DNA of 64,000 nucleotides from Toxoplasma gondii ME49 (taxonomy: Eukaryota > Apicomplexa > Conoidasida > Eucoccidiorida > Sarcocystidae): NCBI RefSeq assembly GCF_000006565.2, contig NC_031480.1, forward strand, positions 3,631,529-3,695,528, read 5' to 3'. Of the stretch, positions 1 to 11,350 are shown piece by piece (the stretch's first letter is position 1; each line of letters starts with the position of its first letter). Both the position numbers and the translations under genes were made by a program. Under the pieces are notes generated by a model, which saw only the letters and a program-made list of their open reading frames with translations, had not been told where the DNA came from and did no database searches.

Positions 1-97
1 GGACGGGGCTGGAGGTGTCCACATCTTCTTCCATGCAAATGCTGCAAGCAACCCTGCAGGTGTAGGCACCGCGCGCAGAGTCGCCTTGCATTCGTAG

Positions 98-489
98 GTG
101 GTGGAGGCGGAAGCTGCAGAGTTTTCTCGGAAGATGTCGTTTTTTGTGCAGGGAACGATTCTTGATCGCATCGACTACAATGTCGAGCAAGTTCTCCAGA
201 ATACGGCGCAAGCGAACGTGCAACTTCGCAAAGCTGAGGAAAATCAGAGGAGCGGACGCGCTGCGCAGTGCATCGTTTTTCTTGTCATCACCATTTTCTT
301 TCTGGTGAGGTTTTTCTCCTCACATTGTCGGCAGAGTTGAAACACACCGTCCAGCGAAACACACCTTTTGCACGAGGAGGCAGTAAAGTCAGTGGTTGGG
401 CGCCGTGGACTTTGCGCTGGTGATTCGAACTCAGTCGAGTGTGTCTTGCTGTCCTGCAGCTCGTTCTGCTGATCATGAAACACACCTAA
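98..489 (+). CDS. Syntaxin-16/Tlg2-like Qa-SNARE, 3' end only
   Basis: This is the C-terminal part of a target-membrane SNARE that would act in endosome-to-trans-Golgi fusion. The segment GTILDRIDYNVEQ is the conserved end of the Qa-SNARE core as found in syntaxin 16 and Tlg2. A hydrophobic membrane anchor (CIVFLVITIFFL) follows. The exon ends at 304 before a GTGAGG donor. The last exon, 460-489, follows a pyrimidine-rich tract ending CTGCAG and adds LVLLIMKHT and a TAA stop in the same phase, completing the tail anchor. Without this splice the frame would run into a polar tail that makes no sense for a SNARE. The 5' edge is open: the frame reaches back to 98 after a TAG acceptor, but TTTTTTGTGCAG ending at 151 is an equally good acceptor. 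The rest of the gene lies left of the window. The family call is firm; the exact left exon boundary is not. Confidence 0.82.
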
Positions 490-1329
490 GTGAAGAAATC
501 CACGGTGTCAACGGCGCACATGCAGCGGCCGTCGGAAGCCTGATCTGCGTCGAGTCGACTGGCAGGTCTTCGCTTCCCACTCCCAGCTGGTGCTCGGGAG
601 GCTCCGCATCCGTTTCTCAGATCCATTGTGTCAAGTGTCTCGCGAAAAAACTTTTCAAACAACTCCCAACTCGCTTCTGCAAACTGCGTAGGTTAATGTG
701 CCCGCCTGAGCTGTCTGCCTCGCGGTGGCTGCACGCCCGGCAAACATTCGCACTCAGAAAACCCCGGAAACTGAGAGCGCAGAGTAGAGGGTTCTGAATG
801 ACAACACAGCAGACCTTGGATTTGGTAAACCCAGACCTTCAAGATCGAAACCAGTAATTCGCTCGTAGTATCGGCTCACCAGAAAAAGGAGAAGTCACAC
901 ACAAAAAAGCGGCAGGATTAGGAATATTTTGGACGGACACGGATAAGCCAGCCTCCAAATAAACTACACTTGATTGAACGCATGTACACTAGTCTCAAAC
1001 ACCACTCGTCACGTTGGTCGTAGGGTACGCCAGGGGTAACAGGCCAGATGATATGAGAGCTCTCTACCTCGTCCTGTAAGCTTGGACGGAACTCCGTAGG
1101 CAGTGTGAAGCTAAGGTGGATCGCATTCTTGGCAGTCTGTCATCTCCAGACAAGGAACCGAATAGTATGTTCTAATTCCTCGTGGCAAACACAGTCAACG
1201 AATGGCGGAAGGAGCTTTTTCTCAGCGCGCCTGGTAGCAATGAGAAACACTGAATGTAACCAAGGTCATCCTTGCACCTGCAGAAGCATTGGCGGGGCAC
1301 AATCATTTCGGTTAAGAACGACTAGGCCG
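490..1329. other. Spacer between convergent syntaxin and coiled-coil genes
   Basis: This stretch holds the 3' flank of the syntaxin gene (+) and of the coiled-coil gene (-), which end towards each other. No frame has coding character or usable splice signals. An AATAAA-like string lies near 957-962 and could serve polyadenylation of the syntaxin transcript. Confidence 0.5.
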
Positions 1330-2454
1330 TCATTCCTGTGGAACTGTTTCAGTAATCGCCGTAGAAAGGAGTTCGTAAAGAGACTTCTTGTTTAACTGTG
1401 GCTTCGTCTGGGGTAGAAGAACGGGCCGGCCGGCCTGATTTGTGGTCGTAGTGCTGAATCGAGAAAGGAAGTACTCCTTCTCCTTCGAAAGCAGGTTTCT
1501 CTTCTGCAAAGTAGTGACAGCTTGAGATTGCTGCAGCGGACGAAAGAATAACTGCTCGGGACTCACCAATTCTAGAGCTTCGATTTCTCTCTCTAACTTC
1601 TGAATCATCAATGGACCTCGGGGACCCTCGGACTGAAGTTCTTTAAGCTCGGCATCAAAGCGAGTTCTCAGAATGGCGACTGTTTGAGCGTGTCTTTGCA
1701 GTAACAGCTGCCTTTCACTCTTCGAAGTGGCAACAGCTTCCCGCAAGCGGCACACACCCTCTGTCAGTTGAGACAGTTGCGCTTTTTTCTCGGTGACTTG
1801 CCTCGACAGCGAGGAGAGACTCGCTTCCTTATCCGCCTGTTCACACCTGGCCCAGTGGAGCTCCGTTTCGGGTAACATTACGCCACACGCTTACCTTTGC
1901 CCGCTTATACGATGTTTCACGCTCCACTGCATTGGCTCCACTCTTTTCGACTTGCAAGGCGAGTGCCAGCTTGCCTTGAATGATAACAGCAAGTGAAACC
2001 CAGCTGGTGTCAGCCTGTGCTGTTCGGTATGCACTTACGTTCGACTGCCTGCGCTTCACAAAGTTCTATTTCCGAAGTGTGGCGCATAATCGTCTCTTGG
2101 TACAGCTGAAGCCTGATCCCCAAATAAGCAGGTTCTTACTGCGGGGACGTGAAGCATATCCTACTCTCGAAGCGCAGAGGCGTTCTTAATTTTTTGGTTT
2201 GTCCGACATTTCAGTTCCGATGCCAAAGGAAGCCAGACTAAGCGATGCCGGCAGTTGTTCGTGAAGATTAAAACGAAGCGAACTCGCTTACCCTCCGACT
2301 GCATCCGGAGTTGCTGCCTTGCAAATCTGACTTTGTCAGTGAGCTCCGACAGCTCCAAAGCGAGGCGGGAATTCTGTGTGGTTTGTGCGCCAAGCAAGCT
2401 CATGAACTTCTCTGTTTCATGTCGAGCAGCCTCCAAATCGACAGAGATCACCAT
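1330..2454 (-). CDS. Coiled-coil protein of unknown function
   Basis: I do not recognise this gene. The model has three exons: 2454-2292, 1974-1895 and 1836-1330, giving about 250 residues. The start at 2454 lies in the strong context CCAAAGAAAATGG. Exon 1 ends before GTAAGC in phase 1 and exon 2 restores the same frame after TTCAAG. The product is almost entirely helical with heptad-like spacing, for example LALELSELTDKVRFARQQL in exon 1 and LSRQVTEKKAQLSQL in exon 3. It has no signal peptide or membrane segment, so a cytoskeletal or spindle-type structural role is possible but only inferred. The second intron would be only about 58 nt, short for this clade, with a weak pyrimidine tract. That junction is the least certain part; a frame disruption there is the alternative. 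The gene ends towards the syntaxin gene and starts about 330 bp after the stop of the secreted-protein gene on the same strand. Confidence 0.55.
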
Positions 2455-2784
2455 TTTCTTTGGAACGACAACAGCAGGACGCTGAGTGGCTTTCGTATGT
2501 CAGGGAGAGAAGAGAATCTACTAGTTCTGTGTATCCACCCGCCCGGGTACTCAGACATGCCTATACACCTGAAACGCTAGCTGGATTGACCGCTTGACTT
2601 CAGCACGTTGCCTTCGCAAAAAAAGTGTCCTCTACTTTTGCAGTGACAGAGTCCTTGGCAGGAACTTGCACCGTCGTTCTTTTTGGAACAGCCGATGTAC
2701 AGTTTTCCGGAAGAATTACGGTTCTACCTTAATCTTTGCGGCGACACTTCTGCTAAGTGCGATCACCATATTGAGTGCCATTCC

Positions 2785-4356
2785 TTAGTTTATTACGCAC
2801 GCAGAGTTGGCAAAAGCAGCATTCCTGTGAGTCACCCATGCGCCAGGAAAACAGAATACAGGTATCGGATTCTTGTTGGCATCGCACCTGTTTAGTAACT
2901 GAATGAACGCCTTTACGCCTAGTATGTGTGGATAACACTCGACTCTTCTCTGTTATAATCACTCACCGCCGAACTGACACACCGCCGCAGCAAAAAAACT
3001 CCTATTGTTTTCTTTCTGTGGAAGGGCAAGACGGTGTGCAAAAAGTCAGTTCGAACGAAAAACCCGCCGTGGGATCTGCCTGTTTCCTAGTGGAGGAATT
3101 AATGCAGTCAGACGGAATAGAAAAAGAGAGAGAAATGCAGTTTACCTTGCCGATCGGTGCTTGTAGAAACCCTCGGCCATCGCGTACGTGCCATTAGTAA
3201 AAGATATCGCAGAAGTGTTGTACTGCATACAGCAGACACGACATGGCACCCCGAATCTCCTGAAGTGGACAACAAGACACATCGGAAACCTGTGTACACT
3301 GTCGCGACGTTTGTGTCGTCTACTCTTAAAGCGAAAAACGACCACTAGCAGTTTATCACAGTGTGGACTCACCCAAGGTGTGAGTGTTGAGCTCCAGTAG
3401 TCCCCGGTGACAATAAACTCCGGATCCCAGAGTGGCGCGTACTCAGGATCTACCCACTTTCGGAAGGCATGGGGAATCTCGAGAACGCTTTGGACGTAAA
3501 TGTCGCCTTTCGGCTTGGGATTAAACAAGATATTCCCAACTAAGGCTGCCTCGGCCTTGCCAGCAGCAATGTGCACGAATGTGTGGAGGTCTTGTCCGTA
3601 AGCTGGTTGAAACTGGAGATAAGTGTTTTCTCGATTTCCATCTCGACGGCGCAGTTTACGCGGGTGCCGTCGTTGATTTTCGATCGATCCTGGCTTTTTG
3701 CGCCGATGAAAGAGAGAATCGGCCTGGGTAGTTCTGTGGTCTCTGCTAGTCTCAAAGTATCCTCTTGTTTGCGGCGCGTCTGCATACTTTGCCACACTAA
3801 TGCGGTTCCTCTCCAGATGGTCCGGGTCTTTCAACTCTTCAGCACCAAAATGCGGGCGGCCGAGATAGGTGGAACTTTTCTGAATCGAGTAAGGCCTTTT
3901 CCATACGCCTTGAGTTTGAGGCTCCTGCACGTGGGCCGTCAATGTGTCGCCTTCGGTCCCGTTTCCGTAGTACACGGTAACAAACATAAATGCTGAGTCG
4001 TCATGCAGCATGGTCCCATTGAGTGCTGCAATATACACATCTACAGTAGTTGGCGGGGATCTGGACTGTACTGCTTCGACAGGCACGGTCTCGGTGATGT
4101 ACAGAATGGTGAACTCATGCGAAGACTCTCGGGATTGACCTATCTCAATTGTCTCTGGTGTCGCGATTTCGCCGTCGAGTTCCACTGATGCTTCCTGCGC
4201 AGCGCTAACTTGAGACAGCACTTGCGCATCAGTCCCAGACTCGAATGGCGCTTCAGCAGCCGTGGGATCTGAAATTGCTTTTTCGGAACTCGCTGCAAAG
4301 GAGAGGGCAACGCATAAGAGAAGGAACTGTGTTTTGCCTCGTGCTGTACGAACCAT
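2785..4356 (-). CDS. Secreted protein of unknown function
   Basis: The model has three exons, 4356-3373, 3222-3146 and 2887-2785, about 387 residues. The junctions GTGAGT/ATGCAG and GTAAAC/AAACAG both keep phase. Residues about 9-23 (TQFLLLCVALSFAAS) form a signal peptide, so the product enters the secretory pathway. After it comes an acidic Ser/Glu-rich stretch to about residue 85, then a region of alternating hydrophobic residues (EFTILYITETVP, AFMFVTVYYGNGTEG) that looks like beta structure. A basic Arg/Lys-rich stretch lies near residues 215-245, and a second ordered part runs to the C-terminus. Three cysteines in the last exon (CDANKNPIPVFCFPG and SACVIN) suggest a disulphide-bonded end. 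No family is recognised. A dense granule, microneme or cyst-wall location would be typical for such a coccidian protein but is inference. A gene-less spacer of about 1.36 kb separates it from the divergent gene at 5715. Confidence 0.68.
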
Positions 4357-5714
4357 GATGTGTGAAGGGTTCAGGCGGGAAAAGCACCGAGAACAACGAG
4401 AACAACTTGCAATCCCTTGGGTAGCCTCTTGAAATGCAGGTGTTTTACGGAATATACTTTAGTCGGCTTCGGCCGCCTCCACTACGTGGCATTTTGTCTC
4501 GCAAGCGGTTTCCGGTGAGAATCCAGAAATGCGAAAGAAGCTTCCCGAAGTCGCATAGCAAACAGTGGGTAAAGAATACGAAAACAGTTGACAGTGGTTG
4601 AACATTTTCACCTCGTGCGACGGCATGATCTCGACTTTGCTCGGCTGTTTTCAGACCACTTCTGCAAATCTGCAGCACCATTTAAGCACATGTGAGTCAA
4701 CCCACTGTCTAACACTTAGTATCGAGTTGATTTATTCGCAAGCGATGAACCGAAACCTCTTCACGAGCCGGTGACGTGCCCCGACTGTTGGTTTTACTTC
4801 AGCCGAGCGCGAGACCAGCCAACCTCTGCAAACAGGCATCTAACAGTAATGATTAGTTCAAGAGCTTTCTAGTCCAGCCTTTCTCTCCTGTGTACTTCTG
4901 CGCAACGATTTCATTGCTGTACGAGTTGACAAGGGGGTGTACAATTGCCGGCCACACAAAGCATCTGTGTCACTGTAGCCATGTGCGCCTCATTGTTAAG
5001 GCATGTAGCGCTTCAGAGGAGAGAACCTTCGGTGCCAATGGCTTTTGACGGATGCGATTTTTTGCAGCTGCACGGTGCTTTCACTGCTGAATGCGTCAGT
5101 TGAGAATCGAACAGCTTTCGAACAGGGTGAGTATTTTACACTTCTGAGTAGTGCAACGAAGTCACGAAAAGGCAAAACTGTTAGTGACTCGGCTGGACCC
5201 TGGGTGCGACCGTAGACCGATCTCGACATCACGAAAGCCCTTTTAGAAGAGTATAGGGACGGTACGTGGCACGTAAAACCTGCAACGGCTCTGAGGCTCC
5301 CAACGCAATTCCCATGAAAAATCCGCAGTGCGCTTTGTCAGTAGCGCTGCTGATCCCCTTGGCAAGTCAACCTTTTGAGAATGAACAGAGCACCGCGACA
5401 CCTCTGAGAGTTTTCAGCAGGGAAGTTTGCACATAACAAGCAGATACAACTTGAAACACCTCATGTGTACTGGTGAGAAAGAATATGCCCTTCTTTCGTC
5501 TCCGAAGCGGCTGCATTTTGATACCGAGTTTTGGCTAAACTGTGCAGGTGGATGTAAAACGACGCGTTCTTTGTGCCAAAAAGAAAATTGTGACCCTCGC
5601 GGCCTCTCTATGATTGTAATCTTCAGGTTTGTTTTTACTGTCAGTGAAGTGGCAAGTGAGCCGCTCACGACCCGGTGGTTTTGACCAACCTACATCGCGT
5701 TGTTAGACACTTTC
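4357..5714. promoter_or_regulatory. Divergent spacer, presumed promoters
   Basis: This region lies between the starts of two secreted-protein genes (- at 4356, + at 5715). Frames of 60-90 codons exist on both strands, but none has codon bias, good start context or splice partners. I infer that both promoters and 5' leaders lie here; no core element can be pointed to. Confidence 0.4.
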
Positions 5715-8208
5715 ATGATGCTTCTCGGTGGCCACGACCAGTCGTCGTTAGTTCTAGCACTTTTGTTGCTAGCAACGTTCTGTACCTCTGTCAATGCCAT
5801 TGTCGAGTCCACACACCTGAATATGGGCATATCACTACAAGCGGTCCCGTCAGAATCAGTACGGGAATCTTGCCGGCTGAAACACGGGGGCGAAACAAGT
5901 CGCGATGGAGGTGGAAACTGTCTTGTTAATGCAGCTACGAACTCCGGGATGGAAGAGACCGGTAATATGAACCCCGAGCTGGGCCCAGATCCGGTTGACA
6001 GTGAGTGGGAGAGTGACGGGAGGAACCTCGTTTCCATGCTTGCATCGGCAGAAAGTGTTGAAGATAACAGTGATCCATCAACCGAAGCCACTACAGAAAA
6101 AGACGAAGCAAACTCAGTTTCTCAACACGCTGCACTCGGCGATGCAGAAAAACAGAAAAATCACCTCAATGTCGTCGGGAGTAACAGCGGTAAGATTCGC
6201 GTAGAGGGAACGTCGAGAGTGTCTCACGAAGAAAAACTGAAGAACATGAACTCATCGTTGCAGATTCGCCGCAGCAGCCGAAAACCAAATGGATGAACTG
6301 GTTGCTACATCGACAGCATAACCCCTTTCCTCCTCTACTGGTAGTGCAGAAACAACTCGTTCTCAGAGTCGACACGACACAGTGTACGGCCAGACACAAG
6401 GGAGTCTACATAACACGCAGACCGGGGGGTATAAAGAAGTCCTACCGGATGATGTCGGTGAAAGTTCGTCGTCTGCTTTTAACACGCTTTGAGTCAACGC
6501 AAAGTGGTTATTACTCGTTATCTGCCGCTGTTACAGATTCCGACGATACCGTCCAAAGGCAAGACGAGGTTGCTGGCAAAGACGAAAAGCAAGCGGCGGG
6601 GCCGGCACTTCTTGACCAGAATGCTATCGCAGCAGACAGTATGGAGGGCGAAGGATACCGTAACAGTGCAGCGGCTTCTACTCTTGACTCACCTACACTG
6701 GCGGACGGAACACGCTCGAGAACTGAGGGAACTTTCGAGGAGGAGCAGGAGAACATAAATGAAAAAAATGGACCCCTTCTAACACATCAGGAGGACGTTC
6801 CAAGCAAGAAGCCGACAGAGAACCCAGCGACGACCATGCTGCCAGACGCTGACAGTCCTGCAGCTAAAGACGTTCAGGCCAGCCCCCAGAACTTCATTTG
6901 GGGAGCTCCAGACGTATTGTCTTCTGGGAAATATCATTCGCAAGTTCATATGGTAGGCACTTCTCGTGTTGAGTCCGCGGGATGGATTAGTCTTGTGTTC
7001 TGTAAGTCGCTTATCAGACCTCGGAATTCTACCATCGTGTGTCCGCATATCTCTTTTTCTCCCAACTAACACTGGATTCACTGCTGTGCGAATCAAGGAT
7101 ACGAACAGAACATCCTTATGTTCGTCACGAGCTGATGCACGCCGACGGTCGTCCATGTGTGCTTTGAGCTGGTGGGAGCAGATCCAGAAAAGAAAAAGTT
7201 CACAATAAAATCACTACCATCACGTGTGGACGGATTTAACCAGGGGGGCAGTCCCTGAGTAATTTGGGCAGTGTGAATCGAGTTGTATCGTTCCAGTATG
7301 CAGTCAAAGTAGGATGAAGTGTGTGGAGTTTGCAGGACTTCATAAACTCTCCGGCGATGGCAGCGTTCTCCACTTTCGAAAGCCTGTCTCCGCTGTACTC
7401 TCCGATTGAAGGATTCGGAATGATGTCACCGAGCATGATGCGCGACGTGAGTGGCACGTATCTGCCACCTGTGCTTCCATCACGTAGCCCGTACACGGGC
7501 TCTCCGTATCCAGGAGTATTTCCAGGAGGCATGAGTATTGATCCTGCGGCAGGCTTCGCCAATACTAATGTCGGATCGCTCTACAGCCCCAACTTTGCCG
7601 CTGCAGCTGGACCCATTCCGATGGCAGGCAACGCAGACCGTACGCCGTCGGTGTCTATGGTGGACAACACTCCACTTGGGGGAGTCTATTCGCCGACTCT
7701 TCGAACTGCCGCGTCAGCCGGGAGTCTCGATGGCATGGGCCTGTCCTACACAGGCGCAATTGCAGGTGTTTTTCCAGACGACGGCGGCCCCCATCCGCTG
7801 AACGGAAACGTGGGCAACTCAGGTGACTTATCGTCGCCGAGTATGGCACGCGGAGTGCCGAGTATGCAGTTTGGTGGACCAGCAGGGATTGGTGTTTCTT
7901 TGCCAAACAGTTTTTTCCCAACTACAGACTACCAGCACACCGTGACAAACGGCAGCCCGGGAGCAGGGATTGTGAACGGCGGATTCTCTGTTACCCCTGG
8001 AGAAGGTACCCTCTCACCAAAACGTTTCCCTTCTCCTGCATTCTCTCCCTTCTCCTTAGGACCCAGTACTGAATTTCACGGCTCCCAATCGAGAGGGAAT
8101 TCCGGTATGGTGCGGGAGACATATCAGGAAATCAACAATTCTATGCAGGCGGCAGGAGCCTGGAGCGCGTGGAGCCCTTCCCGCGCCCGAGATCCATTCA
8201 ACGACTAA
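5715..8208 (+). CDS. Secreted low-complexity protein, four-exon model
   Basis: The product is unrecognised. Exons 5715-6189, 6350-6457, 6537-6952 and 7336-8208 would encode about 623 residues. The first ATG pair is at 5715/5718; the frame is open upstream only from a TTG. Residues about 10-27 (SLVLALLLLATFCTSVNA) form a clear signal peptide. Exons 1-3 are hydrophilic and rich in Glu, Asp, Ser and Thr. Exon 4 is rich in Pro, Gly, Ser and Met with recurring Y-S-P and S-P motifs (SPLYSPIEGF, GSLYSPNF, GGVYSPTL). Junctions 1-2 and 2-3 keep phase 1; without them the frame meets stops at 6296, 6332 and 6489. The 3-4 join (donor GTAGGC after 6952, acceptor TTTGCAG at 7335) keeps phase 0 but has weak signals. 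Exon 4 could instead be a separate gene starting at the ATG at 7357. Another donor, GTAAGT near 7012, could give a different 3' end. The overall character fits a parasitophorous-vacuole or cyst protein, which is inference. Confidence 0.55.
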
Positions 8209-9098
8209 GAGCCTGTAGTAAAAAATCTTTAGATATAAAATGATTCTGCGTTTTTGCTCTATAGACCAGCGGAGTCGAGTCTCAAAAAACGGGATTGACA
8301 CTGTTCAAGAATACAGAAAGTGCAGGTTTCAGGGATTCCACTAGCAGTGGTGTCCTCCAAATTTCCCAATTCACTTAGTGAAAAATATTTTCACTATTTC
8401 CTCTGTTTTTAACATCCAGGTTTGTTTGTTACCAAAGCAAAACGTTGAAAATGGTAATATATGTGATACACATCGAAGCCAGGAAAAGCAGGCTTTGAGT
8501 GCCGACACTGTTGAGACAGCTTACGGTGCGTTTTACGAGACACGACGGTTTAGCTACTTCACGGCATCCCCCAAATCTAGTTAATGTTTATTTCAAATTT
8601 CTAGTGGATTATTACGCAGTCGCTGCCCAAAAACTACCAATCACTAATGCGCCGGTTAAACTGAGCGATAGAGAGGGATTGACCCTGTTGCCAGCCGCGT
8701 ACAGTGTAGCGGTTCCTGGACTGCCAGTCTCTTCATTAAAGCTCCTGTAGACGTAAATATACAATAAATCAACAGGAACAGTGTATACAACCTTCGCGCA
8801 CCCCTGGAGGCCCCTATAGAGAATATTGCGTTGACCTTGTGACCCAAAGGAATCTGCACACCTTCTGGACAACTGGGGTTCTGCTAGTGTGTTTCACATC
8901 ATATATCGTTCGAGTTTTGCCTATACAGAAACGAATTTCTTGACGAGAGCGCAAGGCAGAGAGCGGACAGGGGTGTTAAGCCACGCCACCACAGAAAGAT
9001 GCTTACTCACGATAAGCAAGGTTCTGGTTGGTGATTCCTTTCTAGTACGCATGTTTTCTGGAATTCTGCACGGCCCGAATAGTAAACACGCGCTGCGG
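8209..9098. other. Convergent spacer
   Basis: The stretch holds the 3' flanks of the + gene ending at 8208 and the - gene ending at 9099. It is A+T richer than its neighbours. Short open frames exist on both strands (for example around 8612-8872), but none has coding bias or splice sites. Confidence 0.4.
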
Positions 9099-11350
9099 CT
9101 ACCCCACCGAATCCGGCACCTTGCACTGTACGTAGGATGGAAAGACTGCTTCATCTCCGCGTAGATCACTACTGCGACACGCAAGTCCTGTGCCACGCTA
9201 CACGTTCTTTGCTTCTGCCAACGGTGCCTTTGCTTCGGCTCTTACCTGCATCCGCCGAAGGGATATGCTTCTGAAGAGGAGCCAGCATCCTGTGCCATTT
9301 TCTCGCATGCTGCGAAGATCGGCGAGTCTGTTTTGGAGCAGTACTGCTCTGTAGAAATTATAAGTGAAACCGGTCAACCGAAAGTATGCAAGTCCTCCAC
9401 TAACGTGGCATGTGCGTACGCATATTGCGGAACGTCTCTAATGGGCGTTTGTCTCTGCTTCGACAGCGAGAGTTGAGAGTATCCACGTCCCGCTTCAGAG
9501 GGAGGGGAGGTGAGGGGCTGAAAAGCTGCAGATCTCCAGAGGCACTCGAACGAACTTTCTGCCGAGCACGGCGTGCAACTTACGTGCTGTCTCTAAGTCG
9601 CTTGGTGCGGAGTACTTCCAGCCGGTAGTCTTTCCACCGCAGAGGATCATCGTATCGTGCATCTTGCAGTGAAGCCACAGAAGGGCTTGTTGACATTCCG
9701 GAGGAAGGGACTTGGGATCAGTGTGCCAGCCTGCCAGGCAGAAACGACAGAAGTACACAACGCCAGAGGAAAATTGGGATCCAGTCCGATGTTGTTTTTA
9801 TTACTTTATACAACTATCACTGTCTCTCATTATTACGCGAGCGGTTAATTTGCAAGTTTGATCCGTGGACGTAGCCGTGGTTGCTGAAGCTGATGATCGT
9901 CGGGGGCACAAAAATATGTCACGGTTAATTTGTGATAGCTCCTCAGCAATAGGGAAGGAAATCCGTCTGACTCTGAAGAGAATGTAAACTATATTCTGGA
10001 TAAATAAATGGCTTAAACTGCATGACGTTTGATACAGGGACTCAGGTGGCTCAATCGCCTGTCAGAATATCTGAGTGGCACAGCAGATTCTGGCGGTATA
10101 TGCACAGCTATGCAGTCTGTTCGGACCGCTTGTCACCGGAGTAAACTCGCTTTCCACGTTTTCCACGAAAAATACGACCGAGTATCCAAGTTTGGTGTCT
10201 AGAGGCTTGTTACGTTCCGTCACTATCCCCGCGTTGAACGGGGTCTTCCTTCCCAGTCATTAAAGAGGGCTTTGTTTTGTGCTGGGGATGCTCACCCTGT
10301 TTAAGGGACACGTCCTTGAGAACTGCAAGCTGTTGTCGGTATGGGGGAGGGAGCGACGTGTCTACGAGACCCTCGAAAGGCGCGTACAGTAGATATACTG
10401 TGTGCCACACGCTGTACACAACAAACCGAACATAGGGAGAATAACACAGATGGCTGAAGCGTCTGAACAACCATCACTGTACTACATTTGTTGCGCGACA
10501 CACGCTGCAGTATTTTGAACGGTTCCCTCTGAACCGAAACTGAATTCCGCCGTGACGGTTCCTCGCTTTTGGTGGGAAACACCGGTCCTGATTCCGTTGA
10601 TTTTGTCCCGGTTCGCATGCCAACAAGTACAGTGGTTCCGATTGAGTGTGTCAGTGCCGAAATTGAAGATGTGTAGTCTCTCTCTTGGTGCGATCAATCT
10701 GTCTGTGGAACGTCTGATATCTCAACGCGGGTTCTTCAGGAACTTATCAGACTGACTGCTTTTCACCAATGTGGTGTCTGGTTTAAGCATTACTCGACTG
10801 TGGCAGCAGGGCAACCGAAAGGAGGTAGACTCGTCTTGAACTGGCTCGTCTCCACCTCTAGCATCTTCGAGCAAGCCCCAATGGGGGCTGTTGTCTCCGC
10901 ATCTTGAACTCCACCTTGAAGCGCAGCGCCTCCTCGTAGCACAGGCCCACCGACAGTGACTGATTTCTCGTAATTCACCTTCACCACTGGGCTCTCTGAG
11001 GAAGAGGACATGGTTGCGGTCTCCTGCCGCCGAATCCAGTTCAAAGATGGGCCTCCTTCAGACAGGAAGGAACTTCGAGAACCGGCGTGCTCAGTCACCA
11101 GTCTGTCGCGGGAAATAAATGACGGTGCGCGGGATCTACTTCCGGAGCGTGCCACTTGATGCTGGAGAGCGGCTTTCTCGGCTGATCGGGAGGAACGTGG
11201 AAACAGAACGGGGTCACCGGGTAACAGTGAGTCGAAGCAGTTTGAGGGTAAGACAAAAATGGAAACAAGGAAGCACATTGCCGCAAGTAGAGCTGACGTT
11301 TCTCGCAGCGATACGAGAGAAAGACGCCGATGTTTCCCGACAGACTTCAT
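9099..11350 (-). CDS. Five-exon cysteine-containing secreted or type II membrane protein
   Basis: I recognise no family. Exons 11350-10794, 10411-10296, 9730-9584, 9348-9246 and 9171-9099 join in compatible phases (2, 1, 1, 2) through donors GTAATG, GTGAGC, GTAAGT and GTAAGA, and encode about 331 residues. A hydrophobic stretch near residues 19-35 (SALLAAMCFLVSIFVL) after a basic N-terminus is a signal peptide or signal anchor. The rest of exon 1 is Ser- and Arg-rich and looks disordered. Exons 2-5 form a compact, conserved-looking domain starting VWHTVYLLYAPFEGL. It has about nine cysteines, including ECQQALLWLHCKM, ILCGGKTTGW, QYCSK, AACEKM and FGGC, consistent with a disulphide-rich extracytoplasmic module. 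The gene diverges from the TSP1 adhesin gene at 13637, so the two could be co-expressed. The unbroken phase chain over four introns makes the gene structure convincing even without homology. Confidence 0.7.
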
